Shown: piece by piece, positions 6,725 to 14,695 of the stretch
How positions within the stretch are numbered: the first letter of the stretch is position 1
How the letters are laid out: every line of letters begins with the position of its first letter
NCBI GenBank assembly: GCA_046730475.1
Contig: JBKPIY010000015.1
Location: 1-21,328 of the forward strand
Direction of reading: 5' to 3'
DNA: 21,328 nt
From: JBKPIY01 sp046730475
Lineage (GTDB): Bacteria > Actinomycetota > Thermoleophilia > Solirubrobacterales > 70-9
Program-made: the position numbers and the translations under genes
Notes under the pieces: generated by a model
The model's input: only the letters and a program-made list of their open reading frames with translations
Database searches by the model: none
Told to the model about the DNA's origin: nothing

Positions 6725-7621
6725 GTGGCGAGCGAGAGACCGCACGCGCTGATCGTCAACCCCGCCTCGGGACGCGGGCGAGGAGAGTCGCTCCTGGCCG
6801 AGGTGGAGAAGGAGCTCGAGCGGAACCGTCTCGTCTTTCGCACCGTGATCAGCCGCAGCCTCGAGCACGGCGTCGAGGAAGGGCTGCTGGCCGCCGAGGC
6901 CGGAGAGGTCCCGGTCGTGCTCAGCGGGGACGGGCTGATCGGGCAGGTCGGTGGCGCCCTCGCGGGCTCCGACACCCCGCTCGGGATCATCCCCGGGGGG
7001 CGTGGCAACGACCTCGCCCGGGTGCTCGCGATCCCCGATGATCCGCGCGGAGCGGTGGCGGTCCTCGCCGACGGGGAGGCACGGGCGATCGACGTCGGCG
7101 AGGTGAATGGGAAGCGCTTCCTGTGCATCGCCTCGGTCGGGTTCGACTCTGAGGCGAACGGAATCGCGAACCGCACCCGGGTCATCCGCGGCAATCTCGT
7201 CTACGCCTACGCCGCCCTTCGCGCCCTGATCGCCTGGCGCCACGCGACCTTCACGGTCGTGCTCGACGGCGAGGAGCGCATCGAAAGCGAGGGCTACTCC
7301 GTGGCGGTCGCGAACAGCAAGGCGTACGGGGGCGGGATGTTCATCGCCCCCGATGCCGAGCTCGACGACGGCCACTTCGACGTGGTGATCACCGGCCGGG
7401 CGGGAAAGATCCACTTCCTGACTAACCTGCCGAAGGTGTTCCGGGGGACCCACGTCCACAACGACGAGGTCAGCGTCCGGCGCGCCTCCCGCGTCGAGGT
7501 GAGCGCCGACCGACCGTTCGCCGTCTACGCGGATGGTGAGCACCTCACCGACCTTCCCGCCGACATCCGGGTGCTAAAGAGGGCCCTCCAGGTGATCGCC
7601 CCGCCTTCCCCGTCGCGATGA
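6725..7621 (+). CDS. Diacylglycerol kinase / YegS-BmrU-type lipid kinase
   Basis: An ATP-dependent lipid kinase of the DAGK_cat family, 298 residues. Residues 8-20 (ALIVNPASGRGRG) are the usual first strand and loop. The nucleotide-binding loop reads VVLSGDGLIGQVGG instead of the textbook GGDGT, with the essential GDG kept. IIPGGRGNDLAR and SVGFDSEAN follow, and GGGMFIAPDAELDDGHFDVV is typical of the C-terminal beta domain. The substrate could be diacylglycerol or another membrane lipid. The stop overlaps the murT start as ATGA, implying coupled translation. Its place just ahead of murT fits an envelope role. Confidence 0.92.
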   Translation: MASERPHALIVNPASGRGRGESLLAEVEKELERNRLVFRTVISRSLEHGVEEGLLAAEAGEVPVVLSGDGLIGQVGGALAGSDTPLGIIPGGRGNDLARVLAIPDDPRGAVAVLADGEARAIDVGEVNGKRFLCIASVGFDSEANGIANRTRVIRGNLVYAYAALRALIAWRHATFTVVLDGEERIESEGYSVAVANSKAYGGGMFIAPDAELDDGHFDVVITGRAGKIHFLTNLPKVFRGTHVHNDEVSVRRASRVEVSADRPFAVYADGEHLTDLPADIRVLKRALQVIAPPSPSR

Positions 7622-9036
7622 GCGCCCAGCCCGGCAGCGACGGCGCGGCGAGCCAGCGGCCCGGCGCCTTGTTCGGCGCCAAGCGGGCAATCGCCCATGC
7701 CGCCGGCGGGCTCAGCCGGTTGAGCGGCCGCGGCGGCGGCACCACCCTGCCGGGAAGGCTCCTCGTCCGGATGGCGCCGGACGCGATCTCCCGCCTGTCC
7801 GGGTCGCTGATCGGCGGCTCGATCGTGGTCAGCTCGACGAACGGGAAGACCACGACCGCTGGGATGATCGCCGCGATCCTCAGGGTCGCCGGCCGCCAGC
7901 CGGTTCACAACCGGGCCGGATCGAACATGCACTGGGGGGTGGCAACGGCGCTGCTCGAGCAGCGCGGAAGCGAGGGCCTGTTCGAGCTCGACGAGGCCTG
8001 GCTGCCGCGGGTCGCCCCCGAGCTTCACCCGCGGTTGCTCGTGCTGGGAAACCTGTTTCGCGACCAGCTCGACCGCTATGGCGAGCTCGAGCGCCTCGCC
8101 GATCAGTGGGCCGAGCTGGTCGAGTCGCTGACCGGATCCTGCGGATTCGTCCTCTGCGCCGACGATCCCTTGATCGCCGACCTCGGCCGCGACCGCGAGC
8201 TCCGCCGCCGCCCCGGCGTCATCTACTTCGGGATCGAGGACCCGACCCAGGCGCTGACCGAGCTCCAGCACGCTTTCGACGCCAAGCACTGCCGCCGCTG
8301 CGGAGCCCCGTACGCCTACGAGCGCGCCTTCGTCGGCCACCTCGGCCACTACCGCTGCCCCAATTGCGGCGCCGATCGCCCCGCGCCCGACGTCGCCGCC
8401 ACCGAGGTCGAGCTCCGCGGAATGTCCGGGTCTCGCATCCGCGCCCGCACCCCGGAGGGCGAGCTCGAGCTCGAGCTCCCGCTGCCGGGCCTGTACAACG
8501 TCTACAACGCCCTCGCCGCGATCGCCGCCGGCCTTCGCTCCGGCGTCTCGCTCGAGCGGGTGGGCGCGGGTCTCGCCGCGATGCGAGCCCCGTTCGGTCG
8601 GGTGGAGACGATCGAGGTCGAGGGCAAGCCGGTCTCGATCCTCCTGATCAAGAATCCAGCCGGCGCTAACGAGGTCCTCCGCACCCTCTCGCTGGAGGCC
8701 GCCGGCGAGCCGGTCGACCTCTGGATCGCGCTCAACGACCGGATTGCCGACGGTCGCGACGTCTCCTGGGTGTGGGACGCCGACTTCGAGCTGCTCGCCG
8801 CCGCGGTGAGAAGCGTCGTCTGCGCCGGTACCCGCGCCCCGGAGATGGCGCTGAGGCTGAAGTACGCCGGCTGGCCGACCGAGGCGATCACCGTGCGCCC
8901 CCCGATCCGCGAGTCCCTGGACCGCGCCGTGGAGGCCGCCGCCGGCCGCCTCTTCGCCCTACCCACCTACACCGCGCTGCTCGAGCTTCGCGCCCTGCTC
9001 GCCGACCGGGGGCTCGCCGGTGAGTACTGGCAGTGA
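7618..9036 (+). CDS. murT: MurT, lipid II isoglutaminyl synthase ligase subunit
   Basis: MurT with GatD amidates the D-Glu of lipid II to D-isoglutamine, at the inner face of the membrane. This 472-residue protein has a Mur-ligase central domain with P-loop VSSTNGKTTTAGM (71-83), FELDEAWLP and GNLFRDQLDRYGE. A four-Cys zinc ribbon (C225-x2-C228 and C247-x2-C250) is inserted as in known MurT proteins. The C-terminal DUF1727 domain begins near LLIKNPAGANEVLRTL and contains LNDRIADGRDVSWVWD, including the Asp region needed for ammonia transfer. Its end overlaps the next gene by 17 bp. That gene is a methyltransferase, not gatD. Confidence 0.96.
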   Translation: MSAQPGSDGAASQRPGALFGAKRAIAHAAGGLSRLSGRGGGTTLPGRLLVRMAPDAISRLSGSLIGGSIVVSSTNGKTTTAGMIAAILRVAGRQPVHNRAGSNMHWGVATALLEQRGSEGLFELDEAWLPRVAPELHPRLLVLGNLFRDQLDRYGELERLADQWAELVESLTGSCGFVLCADDPLIADLGRDRELRRRPGVIYFGIEDPTQALTELQHAFDAKHCRRCGAPYAYERAFVGHLGHYRCPNCGADRPAPDVAATEVELRGMSGSRIRARTPEGELELELPLPGLYNVYNALAAIAAGLRSGVSLERVGAGLAAMRAPFGRVETIEVEGKPVSILLIKNPAGANEVLRTLSLEAAGEPVDLWIALNDRIADGRDVSWVWDADFELLAAAVRSVVCAGTRAPEMALRLKYAGWPTEAITVRPPIRESLDRAVEAAAGRLFALPTYTALLELRALLADRGLAGEYWQ

Positions 9037-9796
9037 ACCGCGTTTTCGCGGCGCCGAGGCGTTGCCGTCGGGAGCCGCCCTCTGGCAGTGGGTGGAGTTC
9101 GGCTCCTACGGCGCCGACCTCGCGGTCTGGGACGAGCTCGCCGACGCCGGCGGTGGACCGGTGCTCGAGATCGGCGCGGGCAGCGGGCGCGTGGCCCTTC
9201 ATCTGGCGCGGCGCGGTCTCGAGGTGATCGCGGTGGAACGCGAGCCCGAGCTCGCGAGCGAGATCGCCGACCGCGCCGCCGAGGAGGAGCTGCCAGTGCG
9301 GGTGCTGGCGATCGACGCGCTCGCCCTCGGCTCTGAGCGCCTCCCTCCGCTCCCGCTGGCTATCGCTCCGATGCACGTCCTCCACGAGCTCGACGAGCCG
9401 GGGCGACGGCAGCTGCTCGCGGCCGTCGCCCCCGCGCTCCAGCCGGGCGGCCGGCTCGCGCTGGTGCTGATCGACGAGGCCGAGCTCGCCGACCTGGGAA
9501 CGTCGGGGGCGCCGCCGGTCCCCGATATGCGCGAGGTGGACGAGTGGCTGTTTTCGAGCGAGCCCCTCTGGGTGCAGCTCTCGGCGGACACGATCACGGT
9601 GCGGCGGATCCGCCAGCGCGTGGGGCCGCACGGCGAGCTCGACCGCGAGGTCCACGACGACGTCCTCTTCCGATTCTCGGCCGAGGAGGTCGAGGCGGTC
9701 GGCGCCGAGGTGGGCCTGGCGGCGGCGGAGCGGCGGACGATCGACAACGGCCCAGGCGAGGCGGACTCCATCCTCCTGGTGCTGGAGAGGCGATGA
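9020..9796 (+). CDS. Class I SAM-dependent methyltransferase between murT and gatD
   Basis: A 258-residue protein from GTG 9020, inside the last codons of murT. Motif I is PVLEIGAGSGRVALHLA, followed by LEVIAVEREPELASEIA. A later stretch reads LAIAPMHVLHELDEPGRRQLL and then LQPGGRLALVLIDEAE, as in small-molecule or protein methyltransferases of the Methyltransf_25 type. The C-terminal half has several acidic stretches and no recognisable extra domain. It overlaps both neighbours (17 bp with murT, ATGA with gatD), so the three are almost surely co-translated. A role in modifying a cell-wall precursor or the amidation complex is only an inference. Confidence 0.85.
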   Translation: MSTGSEPRFRGAEALPSGAALWQWVEFGSYGADLAVWDELADAGGGPVLEIGAGSGRVALHLARRGLEVIAVEREPELASEIADRAAEEELPVRVLAIDALALGSERLPPLPLAIAPMHVLHELDEPGRRQLLAAVAPALQPGGRLALVLIDEAELADLGTSGAPPVPDMREVDEWLFSSEPLWVQLSADTITVRRIRQRVGPHGELDREVHDDVLFRFSAEEVEAVGAEVGLAAAERRTIDNGPGEADSILLVLERR

Positions 9797-10545
9797 GCGC
9801 CGCCGCGGCCGAGCTCCGCCTGCTCGCGCTCTATCCCGAGCAGATGAACATCTACGCCGACCGGGGGAACATCCTCTTCCTGCGCCATCGCTGCGAGTGG
9901 CGCGGGATCGCCTTCTCCTACGCCGCTTCCGGGCCCGGCGAGGGCTTCGACCCCGCCGAGCACGACCTGATCTACATCGGCGGCGGCCAGGACCGCGACC
10001 AGCTGATCGTCGCCGAGGACATGATTCGCACCAAGCGCGAGGCGATCGCCGGCGCGGTCGAGGACGGCGCCTCCCTGCTCGCCGTCTGCGGCGGCTACCA
10101 GCTCCTCGGCCACCGCTACGCGCTTGGCGAGCGGTCGGTGCCGGGCCTCGGGATCGCCGACCTGGAGACCGTCCGCGAGCCCGGCTCACGTCTGATCGGG
10201 AACGTCGAGGTCGAGGTCGACCTCGGCGAGGGCCCCCGGATCCTGGCGGGGTTCGAGAATCACGGCGGGCGCACCTACCTGGGCGCCGGCGCCGAGCCCC
10301 TCGGCCGGGTCCTGCACGGGTTCGGGAACAACGGCAGGGATCGCCTCGAGGGTGTCAGGCGGGCGAACATGATCGGCACCTACCTGCACGGCCCCCTGCT
10401 TCCCAAGAACGCGTGGTTTGCCGACCGACTGATCGCAACGGCGCTGCAGCGGCGGACGGGCTCACCACCGGAGCTGGCGCCGCTCGACGACGAGCTCGAG
10501 CGGGCCGCCCATCAGTCCGCCCGCCGCGCCGCCGAGCACCGCTGA
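9793..10545 (+). CDS. gatD: GatD, glutamine amidotransferase subunit of lipid II isoglutaminyl synthase
   Basis: GatD releases ammonia from glutamine for MurT. It has a class I (triad-type, CobB/CobQ-like) glutaminase fold of 250 residues. LLALYPEQMNIYADRGN is the characteristic GatD N-terminus. The nucleophile Cys99 lies in LAVCGGYQLLG and the catalytic His199 in IGTYLHGPLLPKN. IYIGGGQDRDQ and GFENHGGRTYLG are further family blocks. The ATG overlaps the methyltransferase stop (ATGA). About 30 residues of Ala/Glu/Arg-rich tail follow the conserved part. The lemA gene is 44 bp downstream. Confidence 0.95.
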   Translation: MSAAAAELRLLALYPEQMNIYADRGNILFLRHRCEWRGIAFSYAASGPGEGFDPAEHDLIYIGGGQDRDQLIVAEDMIRTKREAIAGAVEDGASLLAVCGGYQLLGHRYALGERSVPGLGIADLETVREPGSRLIGNVEVEVDLGEGPRILAGFENHGGRTYLGAGAEPLGRVLHGFGNNGRDRLEGVRRANMIGTYLHGPLLPKNAWFADRLIATALQRRTGSPPELAPLDDELERAAHQSARRAAEHR

Positions 10546-10576
10546 CCCGAATCGCCGGCGGACCGCCCCGATCGAA

Positions 10577-10582
10577 TAGGAT
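10577..10582 (+). promoter_or_regulatory. Candidate -10 (TAGGAT) for lemA
   Basis: TAGGAT lies 7 nt before the lemA ATG. The AGGA inside it could also be a ribosome-binding site about 8 nt from the start, so the two readings compete. The same TAGGATCAG string stands before the cupredoxin gene, where it also lies about 8 nt from the start codon. Confidence 0.45.
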
Positions 10583-10589
10583 CAGGGTC

Positions 10590-11150
10590 ATGGTCATCGC
10601 TCTGATCATCGTCGTCGCCCTGATCGCGATCGTGGCGCTGGTGTACGTCCTCGCCCGCAACGGGATCATCGCGGCGCGCAACCGCTGCGACGAGGCGTGG
10701 AGCGGGATCGACGTCCAGCTCAAGCGCCGGCACGACCTGATCCCGAACCTGGTCGAGTCGGTGAAGGGCTACGCCTCCCACGAGAGGGAGACGTTCGAGA
10801 ACGTCACCAAGGCCCGGAACGAGGCGATGGCGGCAACCGGGGTCGAGGACGTGAGCAGGGCCGAGACCAAGCTCCAGACCGCCCTCGGCGGCCTCCGGGT
10901 GGTCGCCGAGCAGTACCCCGAGCTGCGGGCGACCGAGAACTTCCAACAGCTCCAGAGCCAGCTCTCCGAGCTCGAAGACGAGATCCAGGCCGCCCGCCGG
11001 ATCTACAACTCGAACGTCCAGTCCTACAACACCCGGATCCAGCAGTTCCCCGGCTCGATCATCGCCAGCCAGGGCGGCTTCACGGCCAGGCCCTTCTTCG
11101 AGATCGGGGACGCCGCCGAGCGCGAGGCCCCGCAGGTCTCCTTCCGCTAG
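10590..11150 (+). CDS. lemA: LemA family membrane protein
   Basis: A LemA-family protein of 186 residues. One N-terminal transmembrane helix (about 2-23, VIALIIVVALIAIVALVYVL) is followed by a cytosolic or periplasmic helical bundle. Family blocks are RNRCDEAWSGIDVQLKRRHD, LIPNLVESVKGYASHE, LRATENFQQLQSQLSELEDE and the terminal YNTRIQQFPGSIIA. The family's molecular role is not settled. The start is ATG 10590; upstream in-frame codons overlap gatD and read as Arg-rich shadow. It may be read from its own promoter or through from gatD. Confidence 0.94.
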   Translation: MVIALIIVVALIAIVALVYVLARNGIIAARNRCDEAWSGIDVQLKRRHDLIPNLVESVKGYASHERETFENVTKARNEAMAATGVEDVSRAETKLQTALGGLRVVAEQYPELRATENFQQLQSQLSELEDEIQAARRIYNSNVQSYNTRIQQFPGSIIASQGGFTARPFFEIGDAAEREAPQVSFR

Positions 11151-11221
11151 CCGTCCTCACTGAGGGCACCGCGCCCCGGCCGGGCCCGGCCATCGATGAT
11201 CTCGAAAGCGGAGGTTGACCG
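11151..11221. other. Intergenic stretch after lemA with a 14-bp palindrome
   Basis: It contains no gene. GGCCGGGCCCGGCC at 11178-11191 is a perfect palindrome, and CCTCACTGAGG at about 11155-11165 is an 11-base inverted repeat. Neither is followed by a T tract. They might form the lemA 3' end structure. Confidence 0.3.
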
Positions 11222-11456
11222 GATAGTCACGGGCTTTTGCTGGGCGTTGGCGCCGCGGCGCTGATCTGGATCGTCGTCAGGGTGTTCGGACTCGAGCGCG
11301 GTTATCCGTTCACGCCGGTGATCGCGTTCACGCGCTACGCCGTGATCGCGGCCGTCGCCGAGGCGGCGGTTCGGTGACGACGTCTCGGTTCACGACCTGC
11401 CGGGCAGCGACCATCGAGCCGTGTTCGCGCGATTGACGCTCCCGGCGCCGCCGTGA
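11222..11456 (+). pseudogene. Remnant of a membrane-anchored endonuclease/exonuclease/phosphatase-family gene
   Basis: Two short open stretches in different frames resemble the two ends of one protein. The first (about 11222-11377) reads LLGVGAAALIWIVVRVFGLE, then RGYPFTPVIAFTRYAVIAAV, and stops at TGA. This resembles the N-terminal membrane segments of actinobacterial EEP-family proteins, which often carry a LERG(F/Y)P...AFT motif. The second (about 11376-11456) reads VHDLPGSDHRAVFARLTLP and a stop, matching the C-terminal SDH(R/x)AV catalytic end of that family. The catalytic middle of around 200 residues is missing and the frames do not agree. I infer an old internal deletion. The family match is from memory of motifs only. 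Confidence 0.5.
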
Positions 11457-11480
11457 GCTCGCCGAGCCTCGGTCCGGTCT

Positions 11481-11936
11481 CTACCCCGTCGAGCCGAAGC
11501 CGGCGGTGCCCCGGACGGTGGTATCGAGGGCGTCGGCTTCGAAGGGAGTGACGGTGGTGATCGGGACCAGCAGCAGCTGGGCGATCCGATCGCCGGGCGC
11601 GACCCGGAATTGGGCCTCGGTGTCGGTGTTGAGGAGCAGGACGCGGACCTCGCCGCGATAGCCCGGGTCGATCAGCCCTGGCGAGTTGACCAGCGCGATG
11701 CCGTGCTCGAGCGCGAGCCCCGAGCGCGGCAGGACGAGCCCGGCGAGGCCCTCTGGGATCGCCACCGCGAGTCCGGTCCCGACACTGATCCGCTCGCCGG
11801 GACCGATCCTGGCCCCCTCGGCGGCGAACAGGTCGAGCCCGGCGTCGTTGTCGTGTGCCCGGGCGGGCAAGGTGGCGGCCTCGGTCAGACGGATGAAGCG
11901 CAACTCCTTCACCGGCGGGGCAACGGTAGACCGCAC
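11481..11936 (-). CDS. dut: dUTP diphosphatase (dUTPase)
   Basis: A trimeric dUTPase that hydrolyses dUTP to dUMP and diphosphate, keeping uracil out of DNA. All five family motifs are present in order: DAGLDLFA, PRSGLAL, GLIDPGYRGEV, GDRIAQLLL and the C-terminal arm RGTAGFGSTG. GTG at 11936 has GGAGG 8 nt upstream and gives 151 residues. GTG at 11912 (VKELRFIRL) matches the common family start but has no ribosome-binding site. The frame stays open to 12200, but that part overlaps hflX and is a shadow. It is the last gene of the minus-strand block and converges on lemA and the remnant. Confidence 0.95.
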   Translation of the reverse strand: MRSTVAPPVKELRFIRLTEAATLPARAHDNDAGLDLFAAEGARIGPGERISVGTGLAVAIPEGLAGLVLPRSGLALEHGIALVNSPGLIDPGYRGEVRVLLLNTDTEAQFRVAPGDRIAQLLLVPITTVTPFEADALDTTVRGTAGFGSTG

Positions 11937-12033
11937 GTCGGTCGCCTCCGTCCTCAGGGCGGTGCCGGCGCCGTTCTCGCCCTGGACGGCGGCGACAGCG
12001 TTAGAGGGCTCGGGTGAGCGGTGACCCGCGCTC

Positions 12034-13398
12034 TCAGGGGCGCCCCGCGCGGGCTCGGCCGCGAGGGGATCCGTTGACGGCGAGGTCCGAGAATCGCTCC
12101 GCGACCCCGGCAGGAAGCTGCGCCCGAACGAGAACGCCGTCCTCGCGATCCTCGCGCACGAGGTCGCCAGCGACCTGGTGTAGCTGAGATAGCCGGTCAC
12201 CGGACTCGTAGGGTACGAGCAACTCGACCTCAGTGAGCTGCTTCCGGATCAGACCGGCGATCCGGTCCCGGAGGTCGCCCAATCCCTCCCCGCTCTCCGC
12301 CGACGCCGGCACTGCCTCGGGGTGGCGCAGCCGAAGCTCGTCGCGGTCCTGAGCGGCCAGCAGGTCGATCTTGTTCATCGCCACCAGTCGCGGCTTCGCC
12401 CCGGCCCCGATCTCCTCCAGGACGGAGTCGACCGCGGCGATCGACCCGGCCCGCATCGCCTCGGGCTCGGAGCCGTCGACGACGTGGACGATCATGTCCG
12501 CGAGCACCGTTTCCTCGAGGGTCGCCTTGAACGCATCGACCAGCTCGTGGGGGAGCTTGCGGATGAACCCGACGGTATCGGTGAGCAGGTAACGGCGCCC
12601 GTCATGCTCGTAGGCGCGAGTGGTGGGATCGAGGGTGTGGAAGAGGCGCTCCCCCACCCCCACCCCGGCCCCGGTGAGGGCGTTCAGGAGGGTCGACTTG
12701 CCCGCGTTGGTGTAGCCGGCGAGGGCGATCGCGGGGAGGGCCGCGCGCTCGCGGCGGGCCCGCATCACCCCGCGGGTCCGCTCGAGCCGCTCGAGCCTCC
12801 GCTTCAGGGCGGTAATCCGGTCGCGCGCGAGGCGGCGGTCGGTCTCGATCTGGGACTCGCCGGGCCCCCGGGTCCCGATCCCGCCGTCGATCCTCCCGGC
12901 TCCGAGCCGCTCCAGGTGCGTCCACAATCCGCGCATCCGGGCGAGGTTGTACTCGAGCTGGGCGAGCTCGACCTGGAGCTTGCCCTCGGCGCTGTGGGCG
13001 TGGTCGGCGAAGATGTCGAGGATCACCGCGGTGCGGTCGATCACGGGCACCTCCAGCTCCTTCTCTAGGTTCCGCTCCTGCCGCGGCGCCAGTTCGTCGT
13101 CGCAGGCGACCACGTTGGCGTCGCCGGCCTCGATCTCGCGCTTGAGCTCGGCGATCTTGCCGCGGCCCAGGTAGCGGTCGGGGTCCGGACGATCGCGGCG
13201 CTGGATCAGCTCACCCGCCGTCGCCACCCCGGCGGTCCGGAGAAGCTCCTTGAGCTCGGCGAGGGGATCGTCGCCCTCGCGAAGCTCCCCGAAGACGCCG
13301 ACGGCCATCGCCCGCTGCCTGGCCCTCGGGTTGACGACCCCGGCCGCCCCGTTGGCGTCGTCGCTACCGGTTGCGCGGCCGTTTCGGTTGCGTTGCAT
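12034..13398 (-). CDS. hflX: HflX, ribosome-associated GTPase
   Basis: HflX binds 50S subunits and splits stalled or stressed ribosomes using GTP. The N-terminal HflX domain covers about 35-200 (counted from ATG 13407), including DRYLGRGKIAEL, DRTAVILDIFADHAHSAEGK and the signature GPGESQIETDRR. The G domain has G1 GYTNAGKSTLLNAL (231-244), G3 TDTVGFIRKLPHELVDAFK and G4 NKIDLL. A C-terminal alpha/beta tail follows. Two in-frame ATGs, 13407 and 13398, are possible. A TAAGAT box lies 7 nt before the second, so I use 13398 (454 residues). Confidence 0.95.
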   Translation of the reverse strand: MQRNRNGRATGSDDANGAAGVVNPRARQRAMAVGVFGELREGDDPLAELKELLRTAGVATAGELIQRRDRPDPDRYLGRGKIAELKREIEAGDANVVACDDELAPRQERNLEKELEVPVIDRTAVILDIFADHAHSAEGKLQVELAQLEYNLARMRGLWTHLERLGAGRIDGGIGTRGPGESQIETDRRLARDRITALKRRLERLERTRGVMRARRERAALPAIALAGYTNAGKSTLLNALTGAGVGVGERLFHTLDPTTRAYEHDGRRYLLTDTVGFIRKLPHELVDAFKATLEETVLADMIVHVVDGSEPEAMRAGSIAAVDSVLEEIGAGAKPRLVAMNKIDLLAAQDRDELRLRHPEAVPASAESGEGLGDLRDRIAGLIRKQLTEVELLVPYESGDRLSQLHQVAGDLVREDREDGVLVRAQLPAGVAERFSDLAVNGSPRGRARAGRP

Positions 13399-13405
13399 CT
13401 CACCC

Positions 13406-13411
13406 ATCTTA
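13406..13411 (-). promoter_or_regulatory. Candidate -10 (TAAGAT) for hflX
   Basis: On the minus strand TAAGAT is followed by GGGTGAG and the ATG at 13398. The hexamer overlaps the alternative ATG at 13407, so if it is the -10 element the upstream ATG cannot be in the message. GGTGAG touches the ATG and is too close to be a ribosome-binding site. Confidence 0.45.
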
Positions 13412-13446
13412 GGAGCCGTGCCGGGAGCGGCCGCCGCTCGCCTGCT

Positions 13447-14616
13447 CTAGCTCAGATGAGCCCGGAGCCGTTCGAGCGCTTCGGCCAGTAGCTCGTCGGG
13501 CGTGGTGATCGAGATCCGGAAGAAGCCCTCGCCGCTCGGGCCGTACATCGAGCCGGGCGAGACCGCGACCCCAGCCTCCTCGAGGACCTTCTCGGCAAAC
13601 GAGGTCGAGGTCTCGCCCTCGGGGACGGGGGCCCAGACGTAGATCGTCCCCTTCGGCGGGTCGACCTCGACGCCGATCGTCCGCAGGGTGTCGATCACCA
13701 GATCGCGCCGTCGCTGGTAGATCGAGCACATCTCCTCGACCTCGGAGCGGGGGCCTCGGAGCGCCGCCGCCCCGGCCAGCTGCACTGCCTCGAACATCCC
13801 CGAGTCGACGTTGGTCTTCAGTCGCCAGTAGGTCTTCACCGCCTCCGCGTTGCCGAGGATCGCGGCGCAGCGCCAGCCGGTCATGTTGAAGCCCTTCGAC
13901 AGCGAGAAGACCTCGACGCCGATGTCCTTTGCCCCAGGGGTGGCGAGGAAGCTGGGCGCGACGTAGTCGTCGAAGGTCGTCTCCGAATATGCGTTGTCGT
14001 GAACGACGAGGATCTCGTGCTCGCGGGCGAGCTCCACCACGCGGTCGAACAGCCCCTCGGGCACGATCGCCCCCGTCGGGTTGTTGGGATAGTTGATGAA
14101 CAGGAGCCGGGCGGCGGCGAGCCTGTCGGCGGGAATCGCGTCGAGGTCGGGGGCGAAGTCGTGCTCGGGGCGAAGCGGGAGCAGGAACGCGTCGGCGCCG
14201 GCGAGGATGGGGCCGCCCGTGTAGACGGGATATCCAGGGTCGGAGGCGAGGGCGACGTCACCGGGGTCCAGGAAGGCGAAGCAGAGGTTGTAGATGCACT
14301 CCTTGGCGCCGATCGCGGGGATCACCTCGCTCACCGGGTCGATCTCGACCCCGAAGCGCCGCAGGTAGAAGTCGGCGAACGCCTGGCGGAACTCGGGGCG
14401 ACCGCGGTTGCTCGGGTACTTGTGGGTGCCCGGGTCGCCGACCGCCTCGCGCATCGCCTCGACGACGTAGCGGTAGGTCGGCGTGTCGGGATCGCCTATC
14501 CCGAGGCTGATCACGTGGATCCCGGCGTCGCGCTTCGCCTCGATCTTCCGTTCGAGCTCGGCGAACATGTAGGGCGGGATCGCCTCGAGGCGCTTGGACG
14601 GGTCGGTCAGGGCCAT
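13447..14616 (-). CDS. PLP aminotransferase, LL-diaminopimelate aminotransferase-like
   Basis: A fold-type I PLP aminotransferase of 389 residues. It most resembles the DapL group that makes LL-diaminopimelate directly from tetrahydrodipicolinate. Support: the opening SLGIGDPDTPTYRYVVEAM, HKYPSNRGRPEFRQAFADFY, the substrate loop INYPNNPTGA and the PLP lysine Lys241 in FSLSKGFNMTGWR. FFRISIT near the end carries the carboxylate-binding Arg. Other aspartate-aminotransferase-like activities cannot be excluded. It lies between dapF (79 bp upstream) and hflX, which supports a lysine or cell-wall role. The frame remains open to 15222, but that part overlaps dapF and is a shadow. No good ribosome-binding site precedes ATG 14616; TAGCCT is 11 nt upstream. 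Confidence 0.85.
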   Translation of the reverse strand: MALTDPSKRLEAIPPYMFAELERKIEAKRDAGIHVISLGIGDPDTPTYRYVVEAMREAVGDPGTHKYPSNRGRPEFRQAFADFYLRRFGVEIDPVSEVIPAIGAKECIYNLCFAFLDPGDVALASDPGYPVYTGGPILAGADAFLLPLRPEHDFAPDLDAIPADRLAAARLLFINYPNNPTGAIVPEGLFDRVVELAREHEILVVHDNAYSETTFDDYVAPSFLATPGAKDIGVEVFSLSKGFNMTGWRCAAILGNAEAVKTYWRLKTNVDSGMFEAVQLAGAAALRGPRSEVEEMCSIYQRRRDLVIDTLRTIGVEVDPPKGTIYVWAPVPEGETSTSFAEKVLEEAGVAVSPGSMYGPSGEGFFRISITTPDELLAEALERLRAHLS

Positions 14617-14695
14617 TGCGAGCGAGGAGGCTACTGGGCCGCCGGCCGGTCCCTGATCGCGGCGAGGGGTAGCCGCCCGGTCGGCGGCGATCGCC

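Noticed and set aside
11178..11191. GGCCGGGCCCGGCC as a protein-binding or recombination site
   Set aside because: Perfect palindromes of G and C are common in DNA this rich in GC, and no second copy or context supports a function.
11937..12200. N-terminal extension of dUTPase into hflX
   Set aside because: Shadow of the hflX end; a GGAGG-preceded GTG at 11936 gives the normal enzyme size.
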